Source: Antedon bifida (taxonomy: Eukaryota; Echinodermata; Crinoidea; Comatulida; Antedonidae). From it: a stretch of DNA of 64,000 nt. Each line of letters begins with the position of its first letter. Positions within the stretch are counted from its first letter, which is position 1. The stretch covers positions 12,448,717-12,512,716 of the forward strand of contig OY727098.1 of assembly GCA_963402885.1 (NCBI GenBank), written 5' to 3'. A program made the translations under genes and the position numbers. Below, one piece after another: positions 43,976-56,935 of this stretch. Below the pieces are notes generated by a model. That model saw nothing but the letters and a program-made list of their open reading frames with translations. It was not told where the DNA came from and searched no databases.

Positions 43976-45744
43976 AGGTTGTGTTAAAATACTTCGATAA
44001 AGGAACATTCTTACATTGGAAAGTGTTAGTTCTGTAATTGTAACTTTTTTTTCCCTGAGGTTTTTGTCTGGCACTTATTCATTCGATAGTGACACTTATT
44101 TATTTGTTTCAGATTTTTATGAGCCACATTATTCAGTTGCTTTCTTGGATATTGGAGAAGTTACTGTAGAAAGTTCATCGTTTGTACGTGAATATACATT
44201 TCATAATGGCTTCAGTCCTGCTATCGGGATGCAATTCAGGATAATGTAATTCACCACACAGTTGGAGCAGGTAAGCAATACCAAAATACTTCTCTTTTCC
44301 TTATATAGTAACTTACATTTTAGATTTTAGACAACAACATCGGGGTGATGCCATTTGTCATTGGGCCATCTTCTCTTAGTCATGAAGCTGTTGATAAGTA
44401 TGTGTGAGAATGTAGTCATCGTTTATAATTGGTACAAGCCTGTTCTTTGATTGCGATGAGTTACAGGTAGGTTCAGTAAAAATATAACATTTGTAGCATG
44501 TTACAAACCGAATACTGTAATTAAGCAATTATGATGAATTAGATTAGATAATGTATAAATGTAAAAATCATAATGAATGGAACAATGTTAATGACGATGA
44601 AATAAAAGTGGGAAACCCAAAAAAGATATAAACATTTTCAATAAATATGAACATTTTCATTATTCATTTTAAAAGATTTTATTTCTGTTTTTCAAATGTT
44701 ATTATTTTGTCAGTTTGGGGAACTATATTTTGCATTCTGTCAAATAAAATCAATGTATAGATATTATATATGCATACTTGACTTTCATAAGGAAATTTGT
44801 CAAAGGACTTTCTTACTCTTCTACCTTCTTTTTCTTAACGTGTACTGATAATGCCATTCCATTGTGTAATCAGTCACGTAATTTATAAATTCTGATTAAA
44901 ATATTACATTTTCCCATTAACATTTTCATGTAAATATTTCAGAATCAACCGGAGAATGCAGGTCAAAGTGCAAAACAGTGTGCACCTTGTGGTCCAGACA
45001 ATGGAAATGCTGGATACGTGAGGGCAAATTTCATGTCTGGTGATAATGGTGCTCCATTTTTTCCATTTCATGGTATACATAATTACCCAGCTATTGCTGG
45101 AAGCACAAGATTGCAAGGTATGTAAAAGCATGACATAATCTGGTCCTTACTTGGACAAACCTAGTCCTTACTTGGACAAACCAGTTGAGTTCTATTGCAG
45201 GAAACGCATACTCATACTGTTTACACATGAAGCTGAATGCTTATTTGGATAACATAAAATTGCCATTGTATCCAAGTTATCACCACTGTAATGTTGAGGT
45301 TGTCCCTTAGTACTGTTTTATCATAAAATATGTCTTTAATATCGGAATACATTTTTGGTGAAACTTACCAAATGAATATATTTCAACATACTTATTCATT
45401 TACAAATAAAGGTATTTTGCTCTTTCTTATCAATAGATGTCACATTCGCTCATTCTGATACTGCGTGTAAGAAAGATCATTACGCTACTATGACCAATCC
45501 ATCAAATGATGATGGTATCCACCCAATGTCCGCTGTAGGTACTGTACAAAGAAGGTAACAGTCAGAGACAAGAACAGGGTTTACATACATATACCTAATT
45601 TAGGGTAAGTACTAATAGTATTTATCCTATATATCTACGGACCACTTGCATTTATCCAAGTTACGTAAATGTAAATCATTGTGTATCCTTACTTGCTAGT
45701 TGCATTATTTTCATCAACCTAGTACACTTACCTACAATACTTTT
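43976..45744 (+). pseudogene. Fibrocystin-L-like copy 3, truncated
   Basis: Exon-like blocks: 44114-44270 (DFYEPHYSVAFLDIGEVTVE, YTFHNGFSPAIG, then frameshifted by a roughly 19 bp deletion); about 44330-44410; 44941-45118 (NQPENAGQSAKQCAPCGPDN, NAGYVRANFMSGDNGAPFFP, IHNYPAIAGSTRLQ); 45201-45310 (NAYSYCLHMKLNAYLDNIKL, YPSYHHCNVEVVP); 45437-45560 (VTFAHSDTACKKDHYATMTN, DDGIHPMS). It keeps sequence deleted from copy 2 near 40040 but lacks the TYQDRY exon. It is cut at 45744 by the LTR of element D. The flank just before the LTR (ACAATACTTTT) matches copy 2 at about 40241, which marks the insertion point. Confidence 0.6.
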
Positions 45745-46055
45745 TGTAATGTACCGATTTACAATACAAATAAGTGAGAGAGAGACAAGTTCTGTTATAG
45801 TTGAAAGCTAGCACTGAAGTGTTTATTCTTTATTCTACATTTACTATATATTATAATAACAATATCGGTAATGGGTAATTAATCTGTCAAGGTGGAATGT
45901 TTAGTGGTCTCAGCAGAGGGGTCTACTTTAGCCATTAGTGACCATTAAGTAGCCAGGGTTATATAGAAGTGGGTTAACATAATATATATGGTAACAGGTG
46001 AAGGAAGTATAAATAATTGGTAGCAAGTAATATTAATCAAGTTCAATACATTACA
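45745..46055 (-). repeat. 3' LTR of element D
   Basis: 311 bp bounded by TGTAATGTA and its inverse TACATTACA, with the polypurine tract directly on its inner side. The five bases outside are CTTTT; the partner target duplication cannot be checked because the other end is lost. Confidence 0.85.
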
Positions 46056-46276
46056 TTCCCTCCCTTCTATTATAAACAATTCTAAGCTATTTATTTATAA
46101 TTGAATCAAAGCAGCACTGTACTAAGTTATGGTTTAATAACACTTTAAATGTATATGGTATAATGCACTGTATAAAGTAAAATATAAGATCAACATTTTA
46201 AATTGTCCAGTAATAATGTCCATAAAAGTTTCTATATTTCAGTTATTAAAAATGTCCATATCTTTCCGGCGGTTTT

Positions 46277-48281
46277 CTATCGCGAGTAAGGTATACTCTT
46301 CGCTGAGCAGTAATAGACTGTGCTTCGACAGTCGATTGTGATGTTTCCACTGTTCAGATTTGGATTAATGAGCATTGGAGGTATTTGTGGAGGATCATCT
46401 TTGTTTGTAAGCTGTTTATCCTGAGTTTGAACAGGCCTATAACGCTTCCTGATATGGTCGGCATGACGACGACAAACTCGTCCATCTTCTAGTTTTATCT
46501 TGAATGAGATGCGACCGGATTTTATTATTATTCTTCCGGGTAACCATTTCAGATTTTGTCCTCTAAAGATCTTTATATACACCTACTCTCCTTCTACAAA
46601 AGTGCGTTCTTTGCATGACGATCATGGGCTAATTTCTGTTTTTCAAGTTGAGTGATAACACGATATGCTTGATAAGGGTGTAAAAGATCAAAATGCGTTT
46701 TCAATTTTCGGCCATTCAGTAATTCTGCTGGTGTTTTGCCAGTTGTGCTATGAGGTGTATTTCTATATTTAAATAGGAATCTTGAATTGCAAGTACTCTG
46801 CAGGAAAGTAGCAATTCCTTTGATTTATCAAAAGGAGATTGTTCTAAATTTGTCCAGTTCCAAGCTTTATCCTTTCGAAATAAGGCATATAACAGAGCAA
46901 TTAAGTTTGTTGGATAAGTTTGGTAAAAACTTCATAATAAGATAATAATCCCAAATAAGCTCTCAGTTCTGTCAAGTTTTGAGACGCTGGAGCATCTTTA
47001 ATTGCTCTCACTTTGGCGTTTGTGGGATGCAATCCCTCTTTGTCGATCAGGTGTCCCAAATAACCAACAGATTTAACCATAAAAACACACTTACTCTTTT
47101 TTAGACGAAGTCCAGCATCTGCCAGTCGCTTTAGGACGGTTTCAAGAGTTTCGAAATGCTCAAAGTCATTCTTTCCTGTAATTAATATATCGTCCAGGTA
47201 TACTGTAACACCTTTAATTCCTTGTAATAGTCCTTCCATGACACGCTGGAAAATCGCTGGTGCTGAAGAGACTCCAAACGGCAACCGTGTATATTGTAAA
47301 GTCCCTTTTGAGTGTTGATTACAACATATTTTCGAGAATCTTTATCCAAGAGTAATTGTTGGTACGCTTGTGACATATGTCCAATTTAGTAAATTTTTCT
47401 TCGGGGCAAAGGATACTGATCAACTTTGGCTGCTTTATTTACAGTATTTTGTAGTCACCACAGATCCTAATGGTAGATTTATCTGCCTTAAGTACCGGAA
47501 CTATTGGTGCAGCCCAGTCTGAAAACTGTATAGGTTCAATAATGCCTTCTCGTTGTAAGCGATCAAGTTAGTCATCTACTTTCTGTCGCAAAGCATACGG
47601 AACATTTCTGGCTTTGCAAAATTTTGGCATTGTCTCTTTATCAACATACATTTTTGCTTCAGTACCCTTAAGGGTACCTAGTTCATCTTTAAATATTTCT
47701 TGGTATTTACCAAGCAGTGAACTTAAATCTAATTGGTTTATTACCTTGATTTGTTGCCAGTCCAACTTTATAAACTGAAGCCAGTCTCGACCAATTAGGG
47801 TAGGTCCTCTGTTCGCACAATCGTTAACGGTAATATTGTAGTAGTACTCTGGTATGTAACTTCAGCATTAATTTTACCCAAAACATCCATTATTTGTCCA
47901 GTGTACGTACGTGGCTTAACTGACGATGGTTCAAGTTTTCTTTCAGGCCATAATTGCCTAAATTTCGTCTGCGACATTATTGATACCGAGGCTCCTGTGT
48001 CAATTTCCATTTCAGTATCCAAACCATCTAACAGTATCTTAACTTTCATAGGTGGAGGACTAGACGTGGACTATGTTGCTTGGTTCATCGCTTGGCTCAT
48101 CTGCCACAACATTTTTAACTGTTTGGGGCTTCCCCTTCTTTTTGCTAAGACAAACAGATTGAATGTGTCCTACCTTGTTACAATAATGGCAAGTTGTTTG
48201 CTTAAAATAACATTTGTCTGGCAAATGGTTATTCTTTCCACAGCGAAAACATGGTTTCGACTTCTTATTTGTATTTGACAT
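46277..48281 (-). pseudogene. Broken gag-pol of element D
   Basis: Read from 48281 leftwards. Two zinc knuckles (CFRCGKNNHLPDKC, CHYCNKVGHIQSVC) end at a stop near 48060. A protease frame holds IDTGASVSIMS (about 48000). A linker follows (47765-47568). Reverse transcriptase is split over several frames: [14 protein letters not shown] and ICGDYK near 47500, AYQQLLLDKDS at about 47370, MPFGVSSAPAIFQRVMEGLL and YLDDILITG at 47284-47180, and the tether KAWNWTNLEQSPFDKSKELL at about 46850. Near 46795 the sequence jumps to the integrase C-terminus (NTPHSTTGKTPAELLNGRKL, 46755-46690), then a stop, then LPGRIIIKSGRISFKI at about 46530. Stops, frameshifts and one large internal deletion make it non-functional. 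Confidence 0.85.
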
Positions 48282-49003
48282 AACTAGTTTTTATGGCTTC
48301 ATAAGATTATGTTAACACAATATATGTGCATAAATTGCAATATTATAGCATAATTATCGAATTTTAAAAAGTGGACATTTTTGCCATTTTTCGAAATAAT
48401 TCCTTTTTTCCCCCGCATTGAAATTTTCGAAAAATGGCAAAATTTCGACCCTTTTATTTGTTTACATAACTAGTTACTATGGCTCTATAAGATGATGTTA
48501 ACACAATATATATACATAAATGACAATATAATAGCATAATTATTGTATATTAAAAAGTGAACATTTTGCAAATTTTCGAAAAATTCCTTCGGTCCCCAGC
48601 AGTGAAATTTTCGAAAAATGGCCAAATACTTACCCTTTTATTTTTTGACTTAACTAGTTTTTAATTATGTCTCCATAAGATGATGTTAACACAATATATG
48701 TGCATAAATTGCAATATTATAGCATACTTATTGAATTTTAAAAAGAAGAAAATTTGGCAATTTTTCTAAAAAATTCCTTTGGTCCCCCGCAGTGAATTTT
48801 TCGAAAAATGTCAAAATTTAGACCTTTTTATTTTTTTACACAACTAGTTACTATATGGCTTTATAAGATGATGTTACCATAATATATGTGCATAAATGGC
48901 AATATTATAGCATAATTCTTGAAGTTTAAAAAGTGGAAATTTTGGACATTTTTTGAACAATTCCGTAAATTTTGACTTCTTTTTGTAAGCAATTTTGTTT
49001 ACA
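48262..49003. repeat. Tandem repeat, four units of about 187 bp
   Basis: AACTAGTT landmarks occur at 48282, 48468, 48652 and 48842, and the last unit is partial. Each unit contains a GATGTTAACACAATATAT-type motif and two inverted TTTTCGAAAA-type segments around a C-rich tract, so each strand could fold into a hairpin. The first unit overlaps the start of the element D remnant. Confidence 0.85.
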
Positions 49004-49032
49004 TTTTCAACTGCAGCTGCAGAGGTTGGCTG

Positions 49033-52000
49033 CGCCTAGTAGATATTCGCCCAGGATTCGCGTATGGGTGTTAAACGGATGATCGAGCCCACTTTTGTAT
49101 GCGCACCAAACAAAAGGAGGCCTCCAAATAGCCATAAATAAACACAGAACTAAATGGCCATTAAACTAGTTTAGTATCTAGTCAAGTATCAGCCGCGCAA
49201 TGTTTTTATGAATATAGTAAATATTAATTAATTATTAAACAGCCGATAAATACTAATCAATGTGTCTTAATACAAAACAAATTTTACTAATCTAACATCT
49301 AGTTTTAATGATTAATTATAATAATTAATCGTATATTTCTTTTGTTTACGTCTTTTCTTATTTCTGCATATCATTATTATACATGATACCCCAAACAACA
49401 AGGCTCATCTCATAAACACAATATTTCCCGTTTTTTTAATTGTACTTCTTCATTTCTTATGCACTTGGAGTTTATAACTTGATACAGAAACCATAATCCT
49501 GTTATCGATAAAATGAATATTAATTATTAATATTGGTAATGGTAACTAATAATAAATAAACTAATTTCCAACATTTAAAAAACCACAATTTGCAGAATAA
49601 AACCAAAACGGAAACAAAACAACTTTATTTATAAAAATCACACATACTTATTGGCACATGTAAAATAAAAAAAATAAAAAAATGTACTGGCATAACTGAC
49701 GGCCGCAATAACTGGTGGCTGAAATGATCCCAAAAGAGTTATGTTGTCTGGTACTCGTGTTAACATTAATAATGTCTTTTTCCTTTTCATATAGGCCTAG
49801 TGTCTGATGTGTTGATGGAGTAAATGTTCTTGGGCAGCTGGTTGCAGTTTTCAACATTTTCTATGGCTATATTGTTCTTAGTTGAGGTCATATTCTAAAT
49901 ATGTAATTTGTATTGTCATGACGTTGAAAATATTTAAATAACAATTGTCCATGTGGTTTTTAACATCTTTAGATTCATCAGAGATTCATCTGATGTCCAA
50001 ATCCAGTAAAAGTATTGGATTATTTTATTGATGATTTCTTCTACTGTACAATCATGTAAGAATTAGAAATCTGGCTACTCGCTCAAAGCTGCTACAGTAA
50101 TGTACTATGTTAGGAATACTATTAATTGAATCTAACATACACTGGATAGTTCCTAATTTCAGTCTGTTACAGTATTAATTTTAAGAATTTTATTAAGGAA
50201 CATACTACACTAATTGTGCTTCATATTTTCATATTCATACCGGTAATTTTTTTAAAAACATTTGACGTTTTTAACATGTATGAAATCTATCTCCAGCAGG
50301 ATCAATTACAGTCACAAAAACTATTGAAAAAATGACATTAAGACTGGTCGTTTATTATGCAGCAATATTTTGAAAATAAGGAGATAATGCATGTTGATCT
50401 CGAGAGGACTGAGTGTTTATGAGTTTATAAAATAAAGTTCAAACAAATTTATTTATTCGTACTGTTTTATTATTTTTCTATGATTTGCTGACCGGAAAAG
50501 TTGGGGTGGGTTACTATTTTCAGGTGCCTTACTATTTTCAGGTGCCTAATTTAAGATTAGTAATAATAACCCACTACTCCAATAGTAATCTCCCTTTCCC
50601 CCCCCCCCCCACTTCTAATAGTAACCCACCCTAAAAAGCAATCAAAAAATAATAACCCAGGGTTACAATTAGAAGATTTACGGAATCAATTTAAACTAAT
50701 TAATACATGCTATAGACTATTGTAGCCCAAATATCAAATTACACTTTTAATATTGCAAACATTTCCAAATTGATCAACTTGTAGTATATAACCATGTATC
50801 AATTAGTTTAAACTAATTAATCCATGCTATAATCTATAGACTATTGTAGCCCAAATATCAAATTACACTATTATTTATAATAATAACAGCAACCGGGAAT
50901 CCACAAAATGTTAGGATCCAGCCAAGTAGCCTTTTTTGCAATTAAAATCTCATTACACGGAATCTCTTCGATGTTATAGAACACACTTCTCGTAGTAGGC
51001 GTGTTGAATATGCGTGTAATAGCGTGTTGTATAAACGCGCCCTTAGGTGCAACAGCCTGACAAATTGATATGGTAACACTATTAAAAACAAGTATATCAA
51101 TCAGAACGTTAACATACGTTATGTTATATCTATTTTCAAACCTTTTAAAATCAAAAACTCATCAGCATCATTTTTTCATTCTTAACATCCTTATAATTAT
51201 CCAATTTTGAATTGAGAATCCAGGATTTGATGTCAACAATTTCGCTACCTCTTTCTTGCCTGCAAAATGAGAAAAACAAAAATGCAATTATTCTATCATC
51301 TCTTACAGATGTATTTGTCCTATTTTGATGTCACATAACAGCTATCCACTTGGAATCGAGAAATTGAATATTTGCGACCAACAACCGGCCCATATTTTAT
51401 AACTACTGTAGTACTGTACTTGTTCAAAAATAACACTATATTGATCTCTTACCCTTTAATGTTCAACAATATTCCAATTAAAATGCTTAAATACAGAAGT
51501 ATAGGCCTACAGGTACATATGACAACCTCAGACATCCATCCTATATTAGACTGGGTTCCAGCCCGTAAATTTTGGCACATATGGCGTTTTATACGTATAA
51601 TATAATACTCAGATTTACGCACTGGGGAAATATGTGAAGAAATCGATTTGCATGCCCGCAAACATCCGATAAGAATGACGTAGGTTATCATATCATATGT
51701 GCCAAATTATTTATCTTTACTATTTACGGGCTGGAACCCAGTCTAATCATATATATGCACTGCTCTTTAACCAATTGAATGCTCTTTGGCATGTGAAGAA
51801 CGAACCTTTTTAAATATAAACTTACCTGTGAGATCGTCATGGTTGTATAGGTCATCTCCTATAGTAGTAAACAAAAACAATTTATAACATTAATATTTTA
51901 TACATTTTCGTTCTTGATACATTGTACATTTGTGTTTTCAAATGTTTTGCTGCTAATATTGTAGTAGACTTACCTGATGTTGTGGCAATTTCTAGTTGTC

Positions 52001-54306
52001 CATAACTATCAGCATCATCTGCTGATAAACAACAATAAAATGTTAAGAATGTAATGTTTACGAAAATCTAATTTGTGTCTGATAAGTGCCATTTCCGGCA
52101 TCTACAGTTGCACAACTCTTAAACATTTCTTATGACACAGGGACAGATTGGAATGGAAAATGGGACATGGATTAATTAATTTTAACACTAAAAAAGAACT
52201 TCATAGAAAGAGTCAATCTTAATTTCACCTCACCCAGCTGGTATAGATTTTTATTAGTAATGTTTTATAAGCTTACCTGTGATGTTTTCTTCTTCTTTAA
52301 AAGTTTCATCTGCTGATCAATAATAAATGAAAAGTTAACAATTTAATATATTCCTAATATCTATCTGTACATTAAGTACTTTGATTGCACTGATTGCATT
52401 GAAGAACTTAAGATCTACCATAACATTTTTTTCCATGTTTAGAACCAACAAATATATGGTCTTGATTTTATGGCACTCTGGAATTGTCTCTTCTATTAGC
52501 AAAAGAAGTATTCTTATTTTACATACTTTGTTTATAAACTATATTAAAGCTTACCTGTAAAAGTATTCATTTCTACTTCTAGGCTTCTGGGTTATCTCCT
52601 ATAGAAAAACACAATAAAATAATTAATTAAAAAAAATTAAGTTTTCTTATTCTTCTTATCTGTACAAGTGTTGCCACTTGTTAATTTGACAAAATTTGCT
52701 GATTTTTCAATTACCTACTGGCAGAACAGGTAAGTAAAAGATATGTACTGTGTGGGTAATAAGCTGTACGGACTATATAAAAGGCAGGAAATATTTTGAG
52801 ATAATCTAGGTTTTGGCGAGATTCTGGTTTTTAAGGTGTTTATGCTTTGTGAGAGTGAAGTTTGCATTGTACCAGCAACAATGCCTATTTTTTTTTTAAA
52901 AAGATGTGCCGTGTTTAAAACGTTTTCACCCGCAACTAAAGCAATTGCATTATAATTCTTTAATGTTGATATGTCCTTGGCTATTGGCTGTTCTTGTGGC
53001 CTCGAAGTCTCTGCTGCCTGCTTTTTATTTTGGGCATATACCGCATCACATGCTTGTGCATATCTAGCACTTTCCTGATCTCCTGTGATTTGTGATCATT
53101 ATCTGTTATTAAAAACAATCCATTTAATATGTTCCCTTATAGAAGTATTTTAACACAACTTAAAGACTGTCTGAACCCAAAACAAGTAAGTGCCAGACAA
53201 AAAGCCTAGAATATTATATTTATCCTTGTTTGACCAATGTTTGACCAATATTTATCCAATTGTTCTGGAGGTTGTCTTTAATTTGAGGTGATTTATACAG
53301 CTGATGAAATCAAATTTGAAAGTAATCTGTAATTGGATTTTTATGGGAGTGTCGACTTGTAGGTACTTTTGGCTAGTCTTCAACATAAGTTGCTCTTAGA
53401 GTGGATACGATAGTCTACAATTGAAGATGCTTTTAAAATTGGGGTAGTATTAATAGAAGGTAGTGGGTTAAATAGAGGGAGACCTGCATTGAATATTTGA
53501 AATGGACTGTAGTCTTCAAAAAGAAGTTGCTCTTAGATTGGATACGTCACTAGTCTACAATTGATGGTGATTTTTAAATTATAATGCAGTATTAAATAGA
53601 AGATGGATGGTTAATTAGAGAGAGAACTGCATTGACAATTTGAAAATGACTTATAATTAATTAAAAAATCACCAACCTTGGAATCCAGATGTTCTGCAAT
53701 ATCCGTTGTAAAATCTTCAATTAGATTAAACTGAACATTAAATTTCTCCAAAACTTTTACTGTTGATCTGCGATTGATATGTGGAAAACACCCTCAATGA
53801 CAGAAAACTCTGTTGAGTTGATACCTTCTAGCGTGGATGAGTTGGAATAAACAATGCTGAATTCAAAGAAGAAACCACTTCCCGACAGATTAATGGCAAG
53901 ATCAGTGAAGTTGGCCCAGCCATGGATTATATCTACAGTGTTGTTGCTGACGAGCTCTGCATCAGATACTCCTGGGCATTTTCCATGGATGTGAAGAATG
54001 TCCCAGATTTTGCACAATTTCAGCCTGAAAAAATCAAAAAATCATTGAATAATTCCTTTTTTTCGTAGAATATTTGTATCAAACCTATGGTGTATTACCA
54101 AAGCTTGATAGCCTACAGTATATTGGAGTTTAGAAAGAATTGTGTTAAAACCTACACTGGTATCCAATATAGAGATGCAAGGCTGAACCTCAAATGGATG
54201 GTTCTCCATAGCATCAGCCGTAAACGTATACTCATTGTGCTTTGGGTCACTAGATGCCTCTTCTTCAGCTTGCTTCTCAGAATACCTGTGAACCAATTAG
54301 TTATCG
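49033..54306 (-). repeat. Inverted duplication, right arm, block 1
   Basis: Reverse complement of 27869-33413. It holds the downstream fibrocystin-L-like exons, the micro-exon array and the palindromic element. Small differences are scattered throughout, for example extra bases near 49745-49830 and a short loss relative to 32060-32190. Confidence 0.93.
51150..53082 (-). CDS. Second copy of the micro-exon array
   Basis: Inverted copy of 29120-31063. The first exon (53082-52873) is again 210 bp and open, although its T/A homopolymer differs (T5A10 versus T4A11, same total). Four small exons keep their borders. Two changes matter. The donor after the NTCT exon reads CAG/ATAAG instead of CAG/GTAAG (about 52660). 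The terminal exon (starting 51259) has lost four bases, which gives a different and earlier end. This copy is therefore more likely to be impaired. Confidence 0.4.
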
Positions 54307-56935
54307 TAATCGTAGTCATAGCATTCAAAAGCCTGCCAAGATTCATGCCATATGCAGTCTTCTGTACCAATGATACCTTAATGAAAAGAGCAGATTAGAT
54401 AAAAGATTTTACTACCATTGATGTCTGTAACCATCATGTTTGAAATTCTATAATCCTATAATTCTAAGTCCACGTCTCGGATCTCTATTCCACTCGTATG
54501 CAGAATCAGGAATAACATAACCAGGCCGTGATCCTACTAGAATTCCACCATCTTCGTCTCTGATCATTGCATTCTTAAATGCATCACAATCCATCTCCAC
54601 GCACTCAGAAGGATTGAAGACCCCTTCCCTTCAATTTGTGACGTTTTGTAAAAATAATACATATATATTACTTTAAAAACATTAAACAAGGTCATTCCTT
54701 GTCTTAAATGTACGTTTTATGGTAAATTATGATAAAAAGTGAAAAACAATGCACTACCTATGTAGCTCGCGGCGAATGACCTCTCGTGGGCAGTCTTTAG
54801 GTCTAGCCTAGCTAGGCTGAGTTTTGTAGGCCTAGCCGGTAAACATCGGTAACGTACGAATATCGTATGCTAGTTATAAACCTAGCCTGACGTTGTATAG
54901 TTGCTGCATTAATTGTCTTTCTATATTTGCCAGACTCCGTTGATACAAAATGGGGAAAACCTGGTATTTTCGGTGAAAATTTATGAGTCTTCCATTTGTT
55001 TTGGCCTCACGATCAATCAAAAAGTGGGTGAATTACAGAAGAAAAACAAAAATATCAATCCGCACGCAATGCATTTTGGGATTTATAGCGGGCCACTAAA
55101 ATTACTAGAATCAACTTATTTTTCACATTTTTAACCATTTAAAGACAAAAAAGTTACCATATAATATTTATTTTTACATTAATTGTAGTTTGTGACCTTA
55201 AATTAGATCTAAAAAACGTAGGGAAGGGGGTCTTTTTAACTTTACTGTAGTGTTAAGATTAAATGAAAAGTATTGTAGGTACAGAAAGTGTACTAGGTTG
55301 ATGAGAATAATGCAATTAGCAAGTAAAGATACACAATGATTTACAATAACGTAACTTGGATAAATGCAAGCGGTCTGTAGATATATAGGATAAATACTAT
55401 TAGTACTTACCCTAAATTAGGTATATGTATGTAAACCCTGTTCTTGTCTCTGACTGCTACCTTCTTTGTACCTATAAGCATTCAGCTTCATGTGTAAACA
55501 GTATGAGTATGCGTTTCCTGCAATAGAACTCAAACAATGGCAGTTGTTGGTTTGTCGAAGTAAGGACTAGGTTTGTCCAAGTAAGGACCAGATTATGTCA
55601 TGCTTTTACATACCTTGCAATCTTGTGCTTCCAGCAATAGCTGGGTAATTATGTATACCATGAAATTGAAAAAATTGAGCACCATTACATGAAATTTGCC
55701 CACACGAATCCAGCATTTCCGTTCTCTGGACGAGGTGCACGCTGTTTTGCACTTTGACCTGCATTCTCCGGTTGATTCTGAAATATTTACATGAAAATGT
55801 TAATGGAAAAATGTAATATTTTAATCAGAATTTATAAATTACGTAACTGATTACACAATGGAATGGCATTATCAGTACACGTTAAGAAAAAGGAGGTAAA
55901 AGAGTAAGAAAGTCCTTTGACAAATTTCCTTTCGAGTGAAAGTCAAGTATGCATATACTGTATAATATCTATACATTGATTTTATTTGACAGAATGCAAA
56001 ATAGAGTTCCCCAAAATGAAAATATAATAAAAATTGAAATACAGAAAAAAAAAAACATCTTTTAAAATGAATAATAAAAATGTTTATATTTATTGAAACT
56101 GTTTATATCTTTTCTTTTTTTTTTTTTTTGGTTTCCCACTTTTATTTCATCGTCATTAACATTGTTTCATTCATTATGCTTTTTACATAATACAGTATTC
56201 GGTTTGTAACATGCTATTTAATGTTAAATCTTACTGAACCTACCTGTAACTCATCGCAATCAAAGAACAGGCTTGTACCAATTATAAACGTCCATTCTCA
56301 CACATACTTATCAACAGCTTCATGACTAAGAGAAGATGGCTCAATGACAAATGGCATCACCCCGATGTTGTTGTCAGCAAGAACAAGATCAGTCATTTAC
56401 AACGGAACTCGAAATTTGGAAAAAGACTCCATAATCCCAATTCTTCCAGATGAAGAAATTGGCAATCTGTGTGCAGTCTCTCTGACCATCCCTCGTCATG
56501 AACACCGTGCAAAGAAGTATGGCCTTCGTTGTTGCTCCATTGACTTTCAACGTCACAATCTCCCCACTGACATGGTACAGCACCATCTCAGAGCCTACCA
56601 CAGTGTTGTCTTGTAGGATGACATCTCTGGAGCTCTCAATTTCAATACCTGCTGGCCACGATATATCCTCAGCATTGTAGCGGTCTTGATATGTACCAGA
56701 AAAGACAGAACAGCAGATTAATCTAAAATGTAAGTTACTATATAAGGGAAAGAGAAGTATTTTGGCATTGCTTACCTGCTCCAACTGTGTGGTGAATTAC
56801 ATTATCCTGAATTGTTAGTCCTGAAGTACCAAACATCCCGATAGCAGGACTGAAGCCATTATGAAATGTATACAACCGCTGGACCTTCTACAGTAACTTC
56901 TCCAATATCCAAGAAAGCAACCTAAGGGAACATTA
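53690..56935 (-). pseudogene. Fibrocystin-L-like copy 4 (hybrid of copies 2 and 1)
   Basis: From right to left on the minus strand: FHNGFSPAIG exon (56935-56776), TYQDRY exon (about 56720-56389), a block at 56350-56240, NQPENAGQSAK/IHNYPAIAG exon (55790-55590), DCDAFKNAM exon (54605-54455), and the start of the tryptophan-rich exon (about 54390-54310). The sequence then jumps to the YSEKQAEEEAS exon (54296-54042) and the HGWANFTDLA exon (54020-53757). The exons for MLIIESLDPD to WVPEDPN in copy 2 are absent. Upstream exons match copy 2 and share its deletion near 40040; downstream exons match copy 1. Confidence 0.6.

Larger units (their letters stand above)
45745..48281 (-). mobile_element. 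Ty3/gypsy LTR retrotransposon D, decayed and 5'-truncated
   Basis: A minus-strand element with a 3' LTR (45745-46055), a polypurine tract (AGAAGGGAGGGAA on the minus strand, 46056-46068) and broken gag-pol. The order is gag zinc knuckles, protease, reverse transcriptase, then integrase C-terminus, the usual gypsy order, unlike the Gmr1-like elements. RNase H and the integrase core are deleted, and gag and the 5' LTR are missing on the right, where a tandem repeat begins. Sequence style suggests the widespread Mag/K02A2.6-like group. Confidence 0.85.
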
